A stretch of 64,000 nucleotides of DNA, taken from positions 88,537-152,536 of the forward strand of contig CAMHMJ010000004.1 in assembly GCA_946186185.1 (NCBI GenBank). The letters run 5' to 3'. Every line of letters begins with the position of its first letter. Position 1 is the first letter of the stretch. Position numbers and translations under genes: made by a program. The notes beneath the pieces are model-generated. The model did no database searches. It was not told where the DNA came from and saw nothing but the letters and a program-made list of their open reading frames with translations. This document shows positions 48,228 through 56,410 of the stretch, one piece after another. The DNA is from an uncultured Treponema sp. Its GTDB lineage: Bacteria > Spirochaetota > Spirochaetia > Treponematales > Treponemataceae.

Positions 48228-51005
48228 CTATTTTGCCCTCTTAAGTTGTCCGTCTTCAGAAAGCGTCCAGTTGATTTCATCACTACCCGAAACACTTTGA
48301 CTAGAAACGGCAAACTTGTTATATTCCGCTGATATTTCTGTTCCAGTTAAGCCCTCTTCAATCGAGCCAATTTCAAGAATTGAATCTGCAGCCATACCGC
48401 CAATTTCAAGTCCTACAGGATAAACAGCCGGAGTAATGGTTGCAACAGGACCTTTAGAAGAAACATCCGTTTCAAGCTTTCCGATAATCGTGAGTTTTCC
48501 GGAAAGATAAACCTCATTGTTATTTGCAACAAAGGCTGAACCGCCCATTTTGAATACACCGCAATACATTGCCGGAGCAGAAGCATCTGTAATCGCCTGA
48601 TATACACCCCGGCCTTTATAATCCGCCGTATTGTATGAAATTGTACCGCCGTGCATATTAAACTCGCCGGTAGGACTGATGTAAACACCGCCACCGTAAT
48701 AGGTAGATTTATTATGGTCGATTGTTCCGTTATAAATCACAAAGGAACCGCCGTCTACACATACACCGCCGCCACAGCCATTAGAGCTGTCAGAAGCCCA
48801 GTTTTCCTGGATTGAACCGGAACACATTTCAACATTTCCGCCCCGAATTACAAGACCGCCGCCTTCTGTTCCGTTATTATTTTTAATAACAGCACCGTCA
48901 ATTTTAAGGTCACCATCACACATTGTAATACCAGAGTTCGGCATATTTTTTTCGATATATGCATATTTTCCAAGGGTCAGGTTAACCGCAACATTTTTTG
49001 TTACGCCCGCTGCTTCATCAAGATAATTACCGGCAATAATACCAAAGTTTCCGTTTCTAATACCCAGGTTTTCAATTTTGAATGGAACTGTTGTTGCAAG
49101 ATTGAAAGCAACTCCTACACCACCAGCCTCGTCGAAAGGACCACCAATTGAATCCAACGGTTCGTATGCGTACTCATCTTCAGTCAGACCTCTGAGTGTT
49201 ACAGATTTTGCACTATCGTTGAAGTCAGGAAGAATCGAAACCTTCTCGTTAATGTATCCCGAAATATAGATTGTGTAGTCAGCATTTTTAAGTTCATTTC
49301 CCGCAGAATCGCATTCGCCCCTTGCCGCCTGTGATTTTATTACGTCAAGAGCCTCTGAAACTGAACCAAAGGGTTTTGAATAAGTTCCGTTTCCGGAAGA
49401 AGTATTGCCCGAGCCGCCTGAAGTACCATCTCCACCAGAAGTTCCGTTTCCACCAGCGCTTCCCGCACCGCCTTCAGAAGAGGCTGTCGAAAAAACGTAA
49501 ATGGAAGTAATATTCCAGCAGGCATACAGCGTAAAGCTTGAAGACGGAACAACATTATCTTCAAAATCAAAAGGCTCCTTAAAATCTGCATCCAGATACC
49601 AGCCAAAATCAGGTGCCATATCCGGATTCTGAACGGAAGGATTCTGCACAACTTCTGTTCCGCCTTCAAAGAAGTACTGGGATGGAACCACCGCCGCTTC
49701 GCCGGAAGCCCCGCTGGCCCTGTTTGCTTCAAAGGAAACGGCATATTTTTTCTTCCACTGAATCTGCTTTAAGGCAGAATATCCTTCCCCGTTTTCATCG
49801 GTTATGAAAACTGAAATTTCGTAAACCCCTGTTGGCCAGTCGATTGCATCGATTTCAAAAACGTTTTGATTCTGAGCCTTAGGCTGAATTGCGTCATCCA
49901 CATACCAGTCGTAGTAATAGCCCTCCAGCTTAGGAGCAGTAAACTCCAGCTGCGTACCGGTAAAGTCTTCGTCAAAATTATCGGAAATTTCAATATCCGT
50001 GTAATTTCCTGCCGGGATACTTACATTTATTGCAGCCCCGCCCTGCCAGTTGATTTTATCAAGGTCAAAAGTGATTTTCTGCTCAGTTTTAAATCCGTGA
50101 ATTTTTACAAGGTCAATAAAGGAATTCATCACGGTTTCGTTGTCATCAGCATAAACCCGGAATTTGATGTAATAGCTGCCGTTAGGAACTTCTGGTTCAA
50201 AATATTCGCCGTAAAAAGTATGAGTGGTTTTATCGAAGTCTGAATTATATGTAACCTCATTGTAGCCGTCGTAGTCTTCATCATATTCGTCAGCATTAAA
50301 AGGAACCGTTCCCCTGCTTTCGTAGGTAAAAAGACCAGCCTCAAGCTTTCCAATAGGGCTCTGGTCAGAACCGTCAGCCAGCCATTCAAAAGTGATGCTC
50401 AAATCTCCGTTATCCGCATAATGAGCCTTTCCCAGACTGATTTTCGTCGTTTTAAGATTAATCTCAACCGGCTCAGTTTCCGCAATCTGAGTTACGTGCT
50501 CATTCGATTCAGTTGAAGTGCGGGGTGTGATAAACTCCGCCATAAACTTATAAGTTCCCGGCTCAAGAATAACAGTTGAAGAAGTAAAGGCTTCAAAGGC
50601 AGTCTTTCCGCTTACGGTTTTGTCCATCCATTCAAGGCAGGAAACGCGTTCCGTTGTACCTGAAATGAACTGGTAGTCCTGGTAATCATCGGCGTCGGTT
50701 TTCTTCTGGGCCCACAGAACCACCTTTATGATGTCGTCCGCTTCCATATTTGAAGGATTAATTGTTCGCGATACAGAAGACGATTTATCAGCAGGGTCGT
50801 TGTCAGCCGAGCCGCTTCCATTAATGCCCTCCACCGACATTTGTACCTTTACAAGCTGAGTTTTCTTTTCCTTCAGACCGGTTTCTTTTTTTGCTTCCCC
50901 GGAAGAAAGTCCCGAACAGGATGAAAGAGATGCAAGCAGAGCCGCAAAAACAAAAATCACAGCCAGAAACTTCACTTTCAAAAACTTCACCAACGATTTT
51001 TCCAT
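48228..51005 (-). CDS. Giant surface lipoprotein with InlB-type repeat and beta-helix (first of three in an operon)
   Basis: 925 residues from the ATG at 51005 (GGAGTG upstream). The lipobox is LSSC (Cys30). A SRTINPSN segment and beta domains follow (~55-350), then an Ig-like part and an InlB-type unit (PDFGWYLDADFKEPFDF) at ~460-480. A Gly/Ser linker precedes residues ~590-830, which form a right-handed beta-helix of the polymorphic outer membrane type: GGGLVIRGGNVEMCSGSIQE, GGGVCVDGGSFVIYNGTIDH, GGGVYISPTGEFNMHGGTIS, with a 23-27 residue period. Such helices are found in surface adhesins and carbohydrate-active proteins. Thirteen bases separate it from the second lipoprotein gene. Confidence 0.84.
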   Translation of the reverse strand: MEKSLVKFLKVKFLAVIFVFAALLASLSSCSGLSSGEAKKETGLKEKKTQLVKVQMSVEGINGSGSADNDPADKSSSVSRTINPSNMEADDIIKVVLWAQKKTDADDYQDYQFISGTTERVSCLEWMDKTVSGKTAFEAFTSSTVILEPGTYKFMAEFITPRTSTESNEHVTQIAETEPVEINLKTTKISLGKAHYADNGDLSITFEWLADGSDQSPIGKLEAGLFTYESRGTVPFNADEYDEDYDGYNEVTYNSDFDKTTHTFYGEYFEPEVPNGSYYIKFRVYADDNETVMNSFIDLVKIHGFKTEQKITFDLDKINWQGGAAINVSIPAGNYTDIEISDNFDEDFTGTQLEFTAPKLEGYYYDWYVDDAIQPKAQNQNVFEIDAIDWPTGVYEISVFITDENGEGYSALKQIQWKKKYAVSFEANRASGASGEAAVVPSQYFFEGGTEVVQNPSVQNPDMAPDFGWYLDADFKEPFDFEDNVVPSSSFTLYACWNITSIYVFSTASSEGGAGSAGGNGTSGGDGTSGGSGNTSSGNGTYSKPFGSVSEALDVIKSQAARGECDSAGNELKNADYTIYISGYINEKVSILPDFNDSAKSVTLRGLTEDEYAYEPLDSIGGPFDEAGGVGVAFNLATTVPFKIENLGIRNGNFGIIAGNYLDEAAGVTKNVAVNLTLGKYAYIEKNMPNSGITMCDGDLKIDGAVIKNNNGTEGGGLVIRGGNVEMCSGSIQENWASDSSNGCGGGVCVDGGSFVIYNGTIDHNKSTYYGGGVYISPTGEFNMHGGTISYNTADYKGRGVYQAITDASAPAMYCGVFKMGGSAFVANNNEVYLSGKLTIIGKLETDVSSKGPVATITPAVYPVGLEIGGMAADSILEIGSIEEGLTGTEISAEYNKFAVSSQSVSGSDEINWTLSEDGQLKRAK

Positions 51006-51418
51006 AAACACTCCAATTTCAATAAATATCAAAATTGACCGCACCTGACGCTTTTGTCAAAAGCAGGCCAACTGCACATCAAAGCAAGTTTTCAAAATTC
51101 AAAACCAAAAGGTTCTCCAAAATGAATTAAAACACAGTTTTAAATATTAATAAAGAGTTATTTTTTGGGGCGGAGACGGTCGGTCGGGTTTGCACCTCTC
51201 CCTCCCTGTTCCACCTACGGGGCTTTCGTGGCCCGCCTAAGGCTCGGTCTCCTTCGTCGCTTCGCTCCTCTCTCGCCTTTGCTCCCTCCGGTCGCAAACC
51301 ACTACACCCCCGCCGCTGCTAACTTTCTGTTATATCTGAAGATTTATTCACCAAAATGGGTAATTTTCGAAGTTTTTTTTCAAATATATAGATATACACC
51401 AAAACAAAAGAGGTACCT
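51006..51418. other. Intergenic region with promoters and a GC-rich inverted repeat
   Basis: A 413-bp divergent gap. The part next to the lipoprotein operon is AT-rich and presumably holds its promoter, though no clear boxes stand out. From about 51169 to 51303 a GC-rich segment starts with GGTCGGGTTTGCACC and ends GGTCGCAAACCACTAC, i.e. GTTTGC/GCAAAC inverted ends, with internal GTCTCC/CGTCGCTTCGCTCC repeats. It resembles the other palindromic repeats but is not the same family. The last 80 bp before the Rpn-family gene are AT-rich with AGAGGT before its ATG. Confidence 0.5.
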
Positions 51419-52273
51419 ATGCCAGAAACAAAAAAACTTACCCCGGAAGAAAAGTGGAATCAGGCCACTATTGCCGACAATTTTATTTTCTATAAGGTAA
51501 TGCGCCATAATCAGGATGTATGCAAAGAACTGCTTGAAATCCTTTTAGAAATGGAAATCGACCGTATAGAAATGCAGGGCGAGGAGTTTATTCAGATTGA
51601 TGCAGAACACCATGCCATTAGACTTGATGTATATGCCAAAAACTCTTCACAAGCCTTTGATATTGAAATCCAAACTACTGATACTCATGAGCTTCCAGAG
51701 CGCGCCCGCTATTATCAGGGAATGATTGATGTGGACAGTTTAAAATCAGGACAAAAATACAAGAATCTGAAAACCTCTTACATTATTTTCATTTGTATCG
51801 ATGATATTTTTAATAGGGGATTAGGAAAATACACCTTTCAAAATATTTGCCGTGAAAATCCAGAAATCGCATTAAACGACCGTGCCTTCAAATACTTTTT
51901 TATCGCTAAAAACTATGATAAAATATTGAACGAAGACCAGGAAGCTTTCTTAAAGCTTATGCTCGGCCGTCCCGCAAAAGGCAAATTTGCAGATAAAATT
52001 ACCCGCCTTGTAGAACAGGCAAAGCATAACGAACAGTGGAGGCACATGTATATGACACTCGAAGATTTAGAAAATGCAGCCTACGACCGCGGTGTGGAAC
52101 AAGGAATAAAACAAGGACTGGAACAAGGAGCAGAATATAGCAAGCTCGAGGATGCAATAATGCTCATCGAAAAATATAATGCAACCCCAGAACAGGCAGC
52201 CCGGGACACTGGAATTTCACTGGAAAAACTGAATAACGCTCTGGCTGAAAAACTTCAGGCAAAGCAGAACTAA
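51419..52273 (+). CDS. Rpn-family recombination-promoting nuclease / PD-(D/E)xK transposase-like protein
   Basis: 284 residues, full length for the family. The nuclease core is recognisable: ADNFIFYKVMRHNQDVCKEL, then RLDVYAKNSSQAFDIEIQTT with the catalytic Asp and ExQ (~70-90), RARYYQGMIDVDSLKSGQ (~100-118), and SYIIFIC. The C-terminus carries repeated EQGIKQGLEQGAE and a small helical domain with QAARDTGISLEKLNNAL. Rpn proteins (E. coli RpnA) promote RecA-independent gene transfer and are often multi-copy. It has AGAGGT 6 bases before the ATG and stands alone on the plus strand between two lipoprotein loci. No inverted repeats typical of an insertion sequence flank it. Confidence 0.88.
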   Translation: MPETKKLTPEEKWNQATIADNFIFYKVMRHNQDVCKELLEILLEMEIDRIEMQGEEFIQIDAEHHAIRLDVYAKNSSQAFDIEIQTTDTHELPERARYYQGMIDVDSLKSGQKYKNLKTSYIIFICIDDIFNRGLGKYTFQNICRENPEIALNDRAFKYFFIAKNYDKILNEDQEAFLKLMLGRPAKGKFADKITRLVEQAKHNEQWRHMYMTLEDLENAAYDRGVEQGIKQGLEQGAEYSKLEDAIMLIEKYNATPEQAARDTGISLEKLNNALAEKLQAKQN

Positions 52274-52303
52274 TTGTTCATATATATTTCCACAGGATTA
52301 CTG

Positions 52304-52335
52304 AAAAAAAAAGGATGCAGTACACTACCGCATCC
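52304..52335 (-). terminator. Terminator of the 52.4-54.7 kb lipoprotein gene
   Basis: On the minus strand GGATGC/GCATCC with further GTA/TAC pairing (52335-52313) is followed by nine T. Confidence 0.8.
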
Positions 52336-52346
52336 CTGATATTTTT

Positions 52347-52377
52347 CTGCGGCGCACTACTGCACCGCAGTTATTTT
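52347..52377 (+). terminator. Terminator of the Rpn-family gene
   Basis: A hairpin CTGCGG/CCGCAG (52347-52370) is followed by TTATTTTT on the plus strand. It lies back to back with the minus-strand terminator. Confidence 0.7.
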
Positions 52378-52385
52378 TCCACCGG

Positions 52386-54689
52386 CTACTCTTTGTAAAC
52401 CTTAAAGTTTCCTGTTGCTGTGTAAGAATCCACCTTATCATCAGAACCGGCAACCGTTACTGTAACCGCAACCGTATGAGTTCCAGAATTCAATCTGCTT
52501 AAATCCGGAATATAGGTGGTAGTTGGACGAGCAGCACCGGTCTCAGCGGTAACTTCGTTTCCATCCAGGAACCATGTATAAGAAGTAAAGCCTGATTCAC
52601 AGGCAAAGGCACCTGTATTTTCATCCCAGCGAAGGTTTATCATCTGTGTATAATCATCAGGCCGTACAATTTCAAATTCAACCTCAAAACCGGCATTCGG
52701 CTTTTTAACAAAGTAGTATTTGTGAACAAGATTATGGTCATCACTCTCAGTATCATCCAGGAACTCCTGCGTATAGTTTGCCGCATAAAGAACATCGCTT
52801 ACTGAATTAAAAGCAGAACGCATCAGTTCTACACCGGTAGTGCTTCCCTCAGATGCCTTAAAGGAACCTGTTTTTACAGCCGCCTTGCCTTCAATCATGA
52901 ACGGCTCATAATCTTCAAACTTCGCATCTGCATCATCAGAAACAAAGAAGGAAATTGTGAAGTAGATTGTGGGATCATCCGGATCTTCCGGCTCATCAAT
53001 AGGGTCGTCATTACCTGAAGAAGTTTCATTGAAAGTGATAGTAATTCCACTCATACTTTCCACCGTGAACTCGCCATACAGGTTTTTAATTGTGAAAATG
53101 TTCGGTTTTCCGGCTTCTTCAAGCTCCTCTGTTTTCTGATTGAAGAAATAATTTTCACTAACCGTAACGCTGAGCACTTCATCCTCGTCCTGATCCTCCT
53201 CCGAAACTTCCGAGGTTTCAGAAACATTCGAGCTGGATTTAGACCAGGTTCCCCTGGAAATTACAAAAGAAGTTGTTTCATCTTCGTCATCATCTTCAGA
53301 AACTTCCGTTGTACCCGTTCCGTCACCTGAAGAAGTATTTGGCATCTCGTACCTGATTACATAGTCCGAGGTTTCGTTATCGAAAATATCCAGAATAAAC
53401 AGACCGTTCGACCAGCCAGTAGTTTTTGAATGACCGTCTATAGAGAAACAAGGCTCATCAAGCTCTTCCGGGTCGTCTCCGCCAAATTCTTCTTCGCTAT
53501 AAATCGTAATTACAAGCTCAACATCGTTCTTGTCAGCAATCTTGGTTTTCTTAACCGGCTTTCCGAAACCAAAGGCAGTTCCTTCATTTGAATAGTATTG
53601 CAAAAATGAATAGAAATAATATTCTTTTCCCGTCTCCAGATATTTTGAAGCACCCGTTACAGTAATGGTTCCGTCATCTGCCACAGAAATATTTTTCTGA
53701 TCGATTTTTGAATCCATATACCAGGAACCAATTATTTCTGTTTCATCAAATGAAAGCTTATTTATTAATTTCATTAATTCTACATAATCACCGGCAATCT
53801 TTTCATCAACCTTTAACGCGTCAACTGCATATACAGCCACTGTACTAAGATCAATAGCAGGCACCTTTGTTTTGCTGTCGTAACTCAAGGTTACTGTATA
53901 TGGCACTCCGTCTTCATCATCCTCCGGATCATCTTCGAATTCCGGTGCATTAAGTGTAACATCAAGAGAATTTGGACCGCCCTTAATTACACACTCTTCA
54001 GAAGTTCCCTCAACAAAAACCTCTTCCTCCGTGTGATTAAATCCAAACACCGAAACAGAAATCGAAGAATAAAGCTTTACATTTGCTTTTATTGTAGAAC
54101 CAACAGGAATTGAATCAAAGGCTATAGAGTACACCTTATCTTCAGCGTTCTCTGGAAACCTCTTCATAATCTCTTCTTCAAGACTATCAAGGTACTCTTC
54201 ATTATCATCAGTTACGCCATCATTAAAATCCGAAATATCTTCGCCAGAAAAATTATAATCTTTCAAATCGAAGGAGAACATCTGAAGTTTCTTTGTCTGC
54301 TGGTAGCTGCCGGTAAGCTTTACAGAAAGCATAATTTTAACGGTAACATTCATACTGTCCGAAAGGGCTTTGACATCAATCGGATTTCCATTGGAATCCT
54401 CTCCTTCCACGGTGATGCCGGTAGTACCATCGTCTTTTGTTATACCAGTACCATCTGAATTCGAAGAGCGGGAAGCAGGATTAGCGGACAAAGCATTACG
54501 CAGCGTTTCATTACTCAACGATGCCACCCGGGAAGCCAGGGAGCGGGAAGCTGCCGAATTGGCAACAGCTTTTTCAACCTGTCCAGAAGTAAGGCTGAAA
54601 GTTACAGAACCACTATTTTCATTAAAACCAGAACATGAAGTAAACGTAAACAAAAGCGCAAGGCTTAAAAGCGCAAAAAGTCTTCTCAT
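52386..54689 (-). CDS. Large surface lipoprotein with PKD-like C-terminal domain
   Basis: 767 residues. The signal MRRLFALLSLALLFTFTSC gives Cys19. Several SRS-type segments (AASRSLASR, NPASRSSNSD) follow, then acidic beta-rich domains with many Asp/Glu runs (DEDEDETT-like at ~455-500). The C-terminal part shows the motif SYTWFLDGNEV...TYIPDLSRLNSGTHTVAVTVTV, typical of PKD/Ig-like units that end Treponema lipoproteins. No catalytic motif. It differs from the three clustered lipoproteins in lacking their InlB and KPKxLV parts but shares the SR-rich start. It stands alone between the Rpn-family gene (convergent) and dnaJ. GGGGGAAT precedes the ATG. Confidence 0.8.
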   Translation of the reverse strand: MRRLFALLSLALLFTFTSCSGFNENSGSVTFSLTSGQVEKAVANSAASRSLASRVASLSNETLRNALSANPASRSSNSDGTGITKDDGTTGITVEGEDSNGNPIDVKALSDSMNVTVKIMLSVKLTGSYQQTKKLQMFSFDLKDYNFSGEDISDFNDGVTDDNEEYLDSLEEEIMKRFPENAEDKVYSIAFDSIPVGSTIKANVKLYSSISVSVFGFNHTEEEVFVEGTSEECVIKGGPNSLDVTLNAPEFEDDPEDDEDGVPYTVTLSYDSKTKVPAIDLSTVAVYAVDALKVDEKIAGDYVELMKLINKLSFDETEIIGSWYMDSKIDQKNISVADDGTITVTGASKYLETGKEYYFYSFLQYYSNEGTAFGFGKPVKKTKIADKNDVELVITIYSEEEFGGDDPEELDEPCFSIDGHSKTTGWSNGLFILDIFDNETSDYVIRYEMPNTSSGDGTGTTEVSEDDDEDETTSFVISRGTWSKSSSNVSETSEVSEEDQDEDEVLSVTVSENYFFNQKTEELEEAGKPNIFTIKNLYGEFTVESMSGITITFNETSSGNDDPIDEPEDPDDPTIYFTISFFVSDDADAKFEDYEPFMIEGKAAVKTGSFKASEGSTTGVELMRSAFNSVSDVLYAANYTQEFLDDTESDDHNLVHKYYFVKKPNAGFEVEFEIVRPDDYTQMINLRWDENTGAFACESGFTSYTWFLDGNEVTAETGAARPTTTYIPDLSRLNSGTHTVAVTVTVAGSDDKVDSYTATGNFKVYKE

Positions 54690-54779
54690 ATCATTCCCCC
54701 AAAAAGTATTACAAATTTGTTATATGCTATTTTTTGTGATTTGTCTAGAAAAATAAAATGAGAAAAGGGGAATTTTCAG

Positions 54780-54865
54780 GGGCTGTCTATAAAGAAGTTC
54801 ATGTGGTGGCTAAACCTGTCGCCCGCTTGCGCACGGAGCGTAGCGGAGTAATGACCACAGCCCCT
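54780..54865. repeat. Inverted-end intergenic element between dnaJ and lipoprotein gene
   Basis: GGGGCTGT (54780-54787) and ACAGCCCC (54858-54865) are perfect inverted ends of an 86-bp GC-rich segment, with CGCCCGCTTGCG and GGAGCGTAGCGG inside. The gap 54690-54947 holds no credible gene. Confidence 0.55.
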
Positions 54866-54912
54866 GCTGATCAAAATACCGCTTGCAGGGCATCTTCTCA
54901 AGGTAAGGCTCT

Positions 54913-54939
54913 GCAGCGCCGTCTCTTAAACGCCGCTGC
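54913..54939 (-). terminator. Hairpin just after the dnaJ stop codon (weak terminator)
   Basis: GCAGCGGCGT/ACGGCGCTGC pairs at 9 of 10 positions around a 7-base loop, 9 bp after dnaJ. No T-run follows, so termination is uncertain. Confidence 0.4.
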
Positions 54940-54947
54940 AAACAAAA

Positions 54948-56099
54948 CTAATTACCAAGTGAATCAATTCTTACAAGGCTTGGACGGTCGGTTGGGCGCT
55001 CAAGACTCATGTACTGCTCAAGCAGGTCCTTTTCCTTTGAAGAAATCTTGGAAGGAATCTGAACCATTACCTTTACATACAAATCGCCGGCCTTGTCCGG
55101 ATTTGCAGTATACGGAACACCCTTTCCACGGATTTTAAGAAGCTTTCCGTTTGGAGTTCCAGCCGGTACGGAGAAGGTAATCGTGTGAGCATCCAGCGCC
55201 TGGAAGGAAATCTCCGCTCCAAGAATAGCCTGTGTAAAGGAAACTGGAATTGCACAGTACAAATCCTGTCCGTCCCGCTCGAAATACGGGTGCTGCTCAA
55301 CATGGATGATAACCATCAGGTCGCCTGCTGGTCCTCCATTTTCGCCGGCATCGCCCTGATGCGGAATAGAAATACGCTTTCCATTATCCACGCCGCAAGG
55401 TATATTCAGGGTCATCTGCTTGCTCTTTTCTACAACACCGCGGCCGCCGCAGGCTCTACACGGTTTTTCAATTTTCATTCCGGTTCCAGAACAGTCAGGA
55501 CACGGCTGCTGAACCGCAAAGAAACCTGCGCTGCGGCGAATCTGACCGATACCGTTACAGGTCGGACAGGTGCGCTTTGAAGTTCCCGGAGTACATCCGT
55601 TTCCCTTACACTCTGAACAGGTTTCGTTGTGTCTGTATCTTAATTCGGTTTTTGTACCGTAAACAGCTTCTTTAAAAGAAATGTTAAGGTCATAGCGAAG
55701 GCTTGCACCCTCTGAAGGGCCGCCTCTTTTTCTGCCGGAAGATCTTCCACCTCCGCCACCAAAGATTCCGTCAAAAATATCGGAAAAGCCGCCGCCCATG
55801 CTGCCAAAAATATCAGCAAAATCGTGGAACGCGTGAGAGTACTGAGCGCCACCGGCACCGCCACCCATCTGCTCGTCCACACCAGCAAAGCCGTACTGGT
55901 CGTAAAGAGGTCGCTTTTTTTCATCAGAAAGAACTTCGTAGGCTTCCGTTGCTTCACGGAATTTTTCCTCAGCAGTCTTGTCTCCCGGGTTCTTATCCGG
56001 ATGATACTTGATTGCAAGTTTTCGATAAGCCTTCTTTATGTCTTCAATCGATGCACTCTTGTCTACACCCAATACTTCGTAATAATCACGCTTTGCCAT
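54948..56099 (-). CDS. dnaJ: Chaperone protein DnaJ
   Basis: 383 residues. The J domain ([30 protein letters not shown] with the HPD triad that triggers DnaK ATPase) occupies ~1-70. A Gly/Phe region ([30 protein letters not shown]) follows, then four zinc motifs [27 protein letters not shown] and CRACGGRGV, and a C-terminal substrate-binding domain with [19 protein letters not shown]. It delivers unfolded proteins to DnaK. It lies 311 bp downstream of dnaK; a terminator-like hairpin and a repeat fill the gap, so dnaJ probably also has its own promoter. AAGGA lies 10 bases before the ATG. Confidence 0.97.
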   Translation of the reverse strand: MAKRDYYEVLGVDKSASIEDIKKAYRKLAIKYHPDKNPGDKTAEEKFREATEAYEVLSDEKKRPLYDQYGFAGVDEQMGGGAGGAQYSHAFHDFADIFGSMGGGFSDIFDGIFGGGGGRSSGRKRGGPSEGASLRYDLNISFKEAVYGTKTELRYRHNETCSECKGNGCTPGTSKRTCPTCNGIGQIRRSAGFFAVQQPCPDCSGTGMKIEKPCRACGGRGVVEKSKQMTLNIPCGVDNGKRISIPHQGDAGENGGPAGDLMVIIHVEQHPYFERDGQDLYCAIPVSFTQAILGAEISFQALDAHTITFSVPAGTPNGKLLKIRGKGVPYTANPDKAGDLYVKVMVQIPSKISSKEKDLLEQYMSLERPTDRPSLVRIDSLGN

Positions 56100-56128
56100 T
56101 TCTGTTAAATCCTTGTCTCTATATTACC

Positions 56129-56165
56129 AAAAAACGACCCCCTCTGCAAATACACGAAGGGGGTC
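56129..56165 (-). terminator. Terminator-like hairpin between dnaK and dnaJ
   Basis: On the minus strand GACCCCCT/AGGGGGTC (56165-56136, 14-base loop) is followed by CGTTTTTT. It lies after dnaK and 30 bp before the dnaJ start; TGGTAATAT just behind it could serve as an extended -10 box for dnaJ. Confidence 0.65.
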
Positions 56166-56182
56166 TTTCACTAATTTAGCCT

Positions 56183-56387
56183 TAATTTCGAGTTTTATAA
56201 ATCCTACTTCAAAATTGGCTATCGGTCGCGTCCTGCGGGTCAAAACCGCATGCTAGCATGCTAAACGCAGTTTGTGGCAAGGGAACTCATGAATTGCCGC
56301 TTGCGCGGCAGCCACAAACTGAGTTTTTTTGCCCGCATTCCGCTACCCTAGCGCCAATTTTGTATTATATTTGCAAACTCGAAGTTA
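56183..56387. repeat. Palindromic intergenic element, AAAATTGGC family (between dnaK and dnaJ)
   Basis: Outer arms TAATTTCGAGTTT (56183-56195) and AAACTCGAAGTTA (56375-56387), 12 of 13 paired. Inner ends CAAAATTGGC (56210-56219) and GCCAATTTTG (56353-56362). Inside are GCATGCTAGCATGC and TTTGTGGC/GCCACAAA. The core is nearly identical to the copies at 24313 and 59290. Confidence 0.85.
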
Positions 56388-56410
56388 GCGCTATTTATAG
56401 TTTTACTAGC

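Noticed and set aside
51419..52273. Complete insertion sequence around the Rpn-family gene
   Set aside because: No terminal inverted repeats or target duplication flank the gene; the terminators after it are ordinary.
54758..55138. Plus-strand reading frame of 126 codons after the lipoprotein promoter region
   Set aside because: Half of it is antisense to dnaJ and the rest runs through an inverted repeat; no recognisable protein features.
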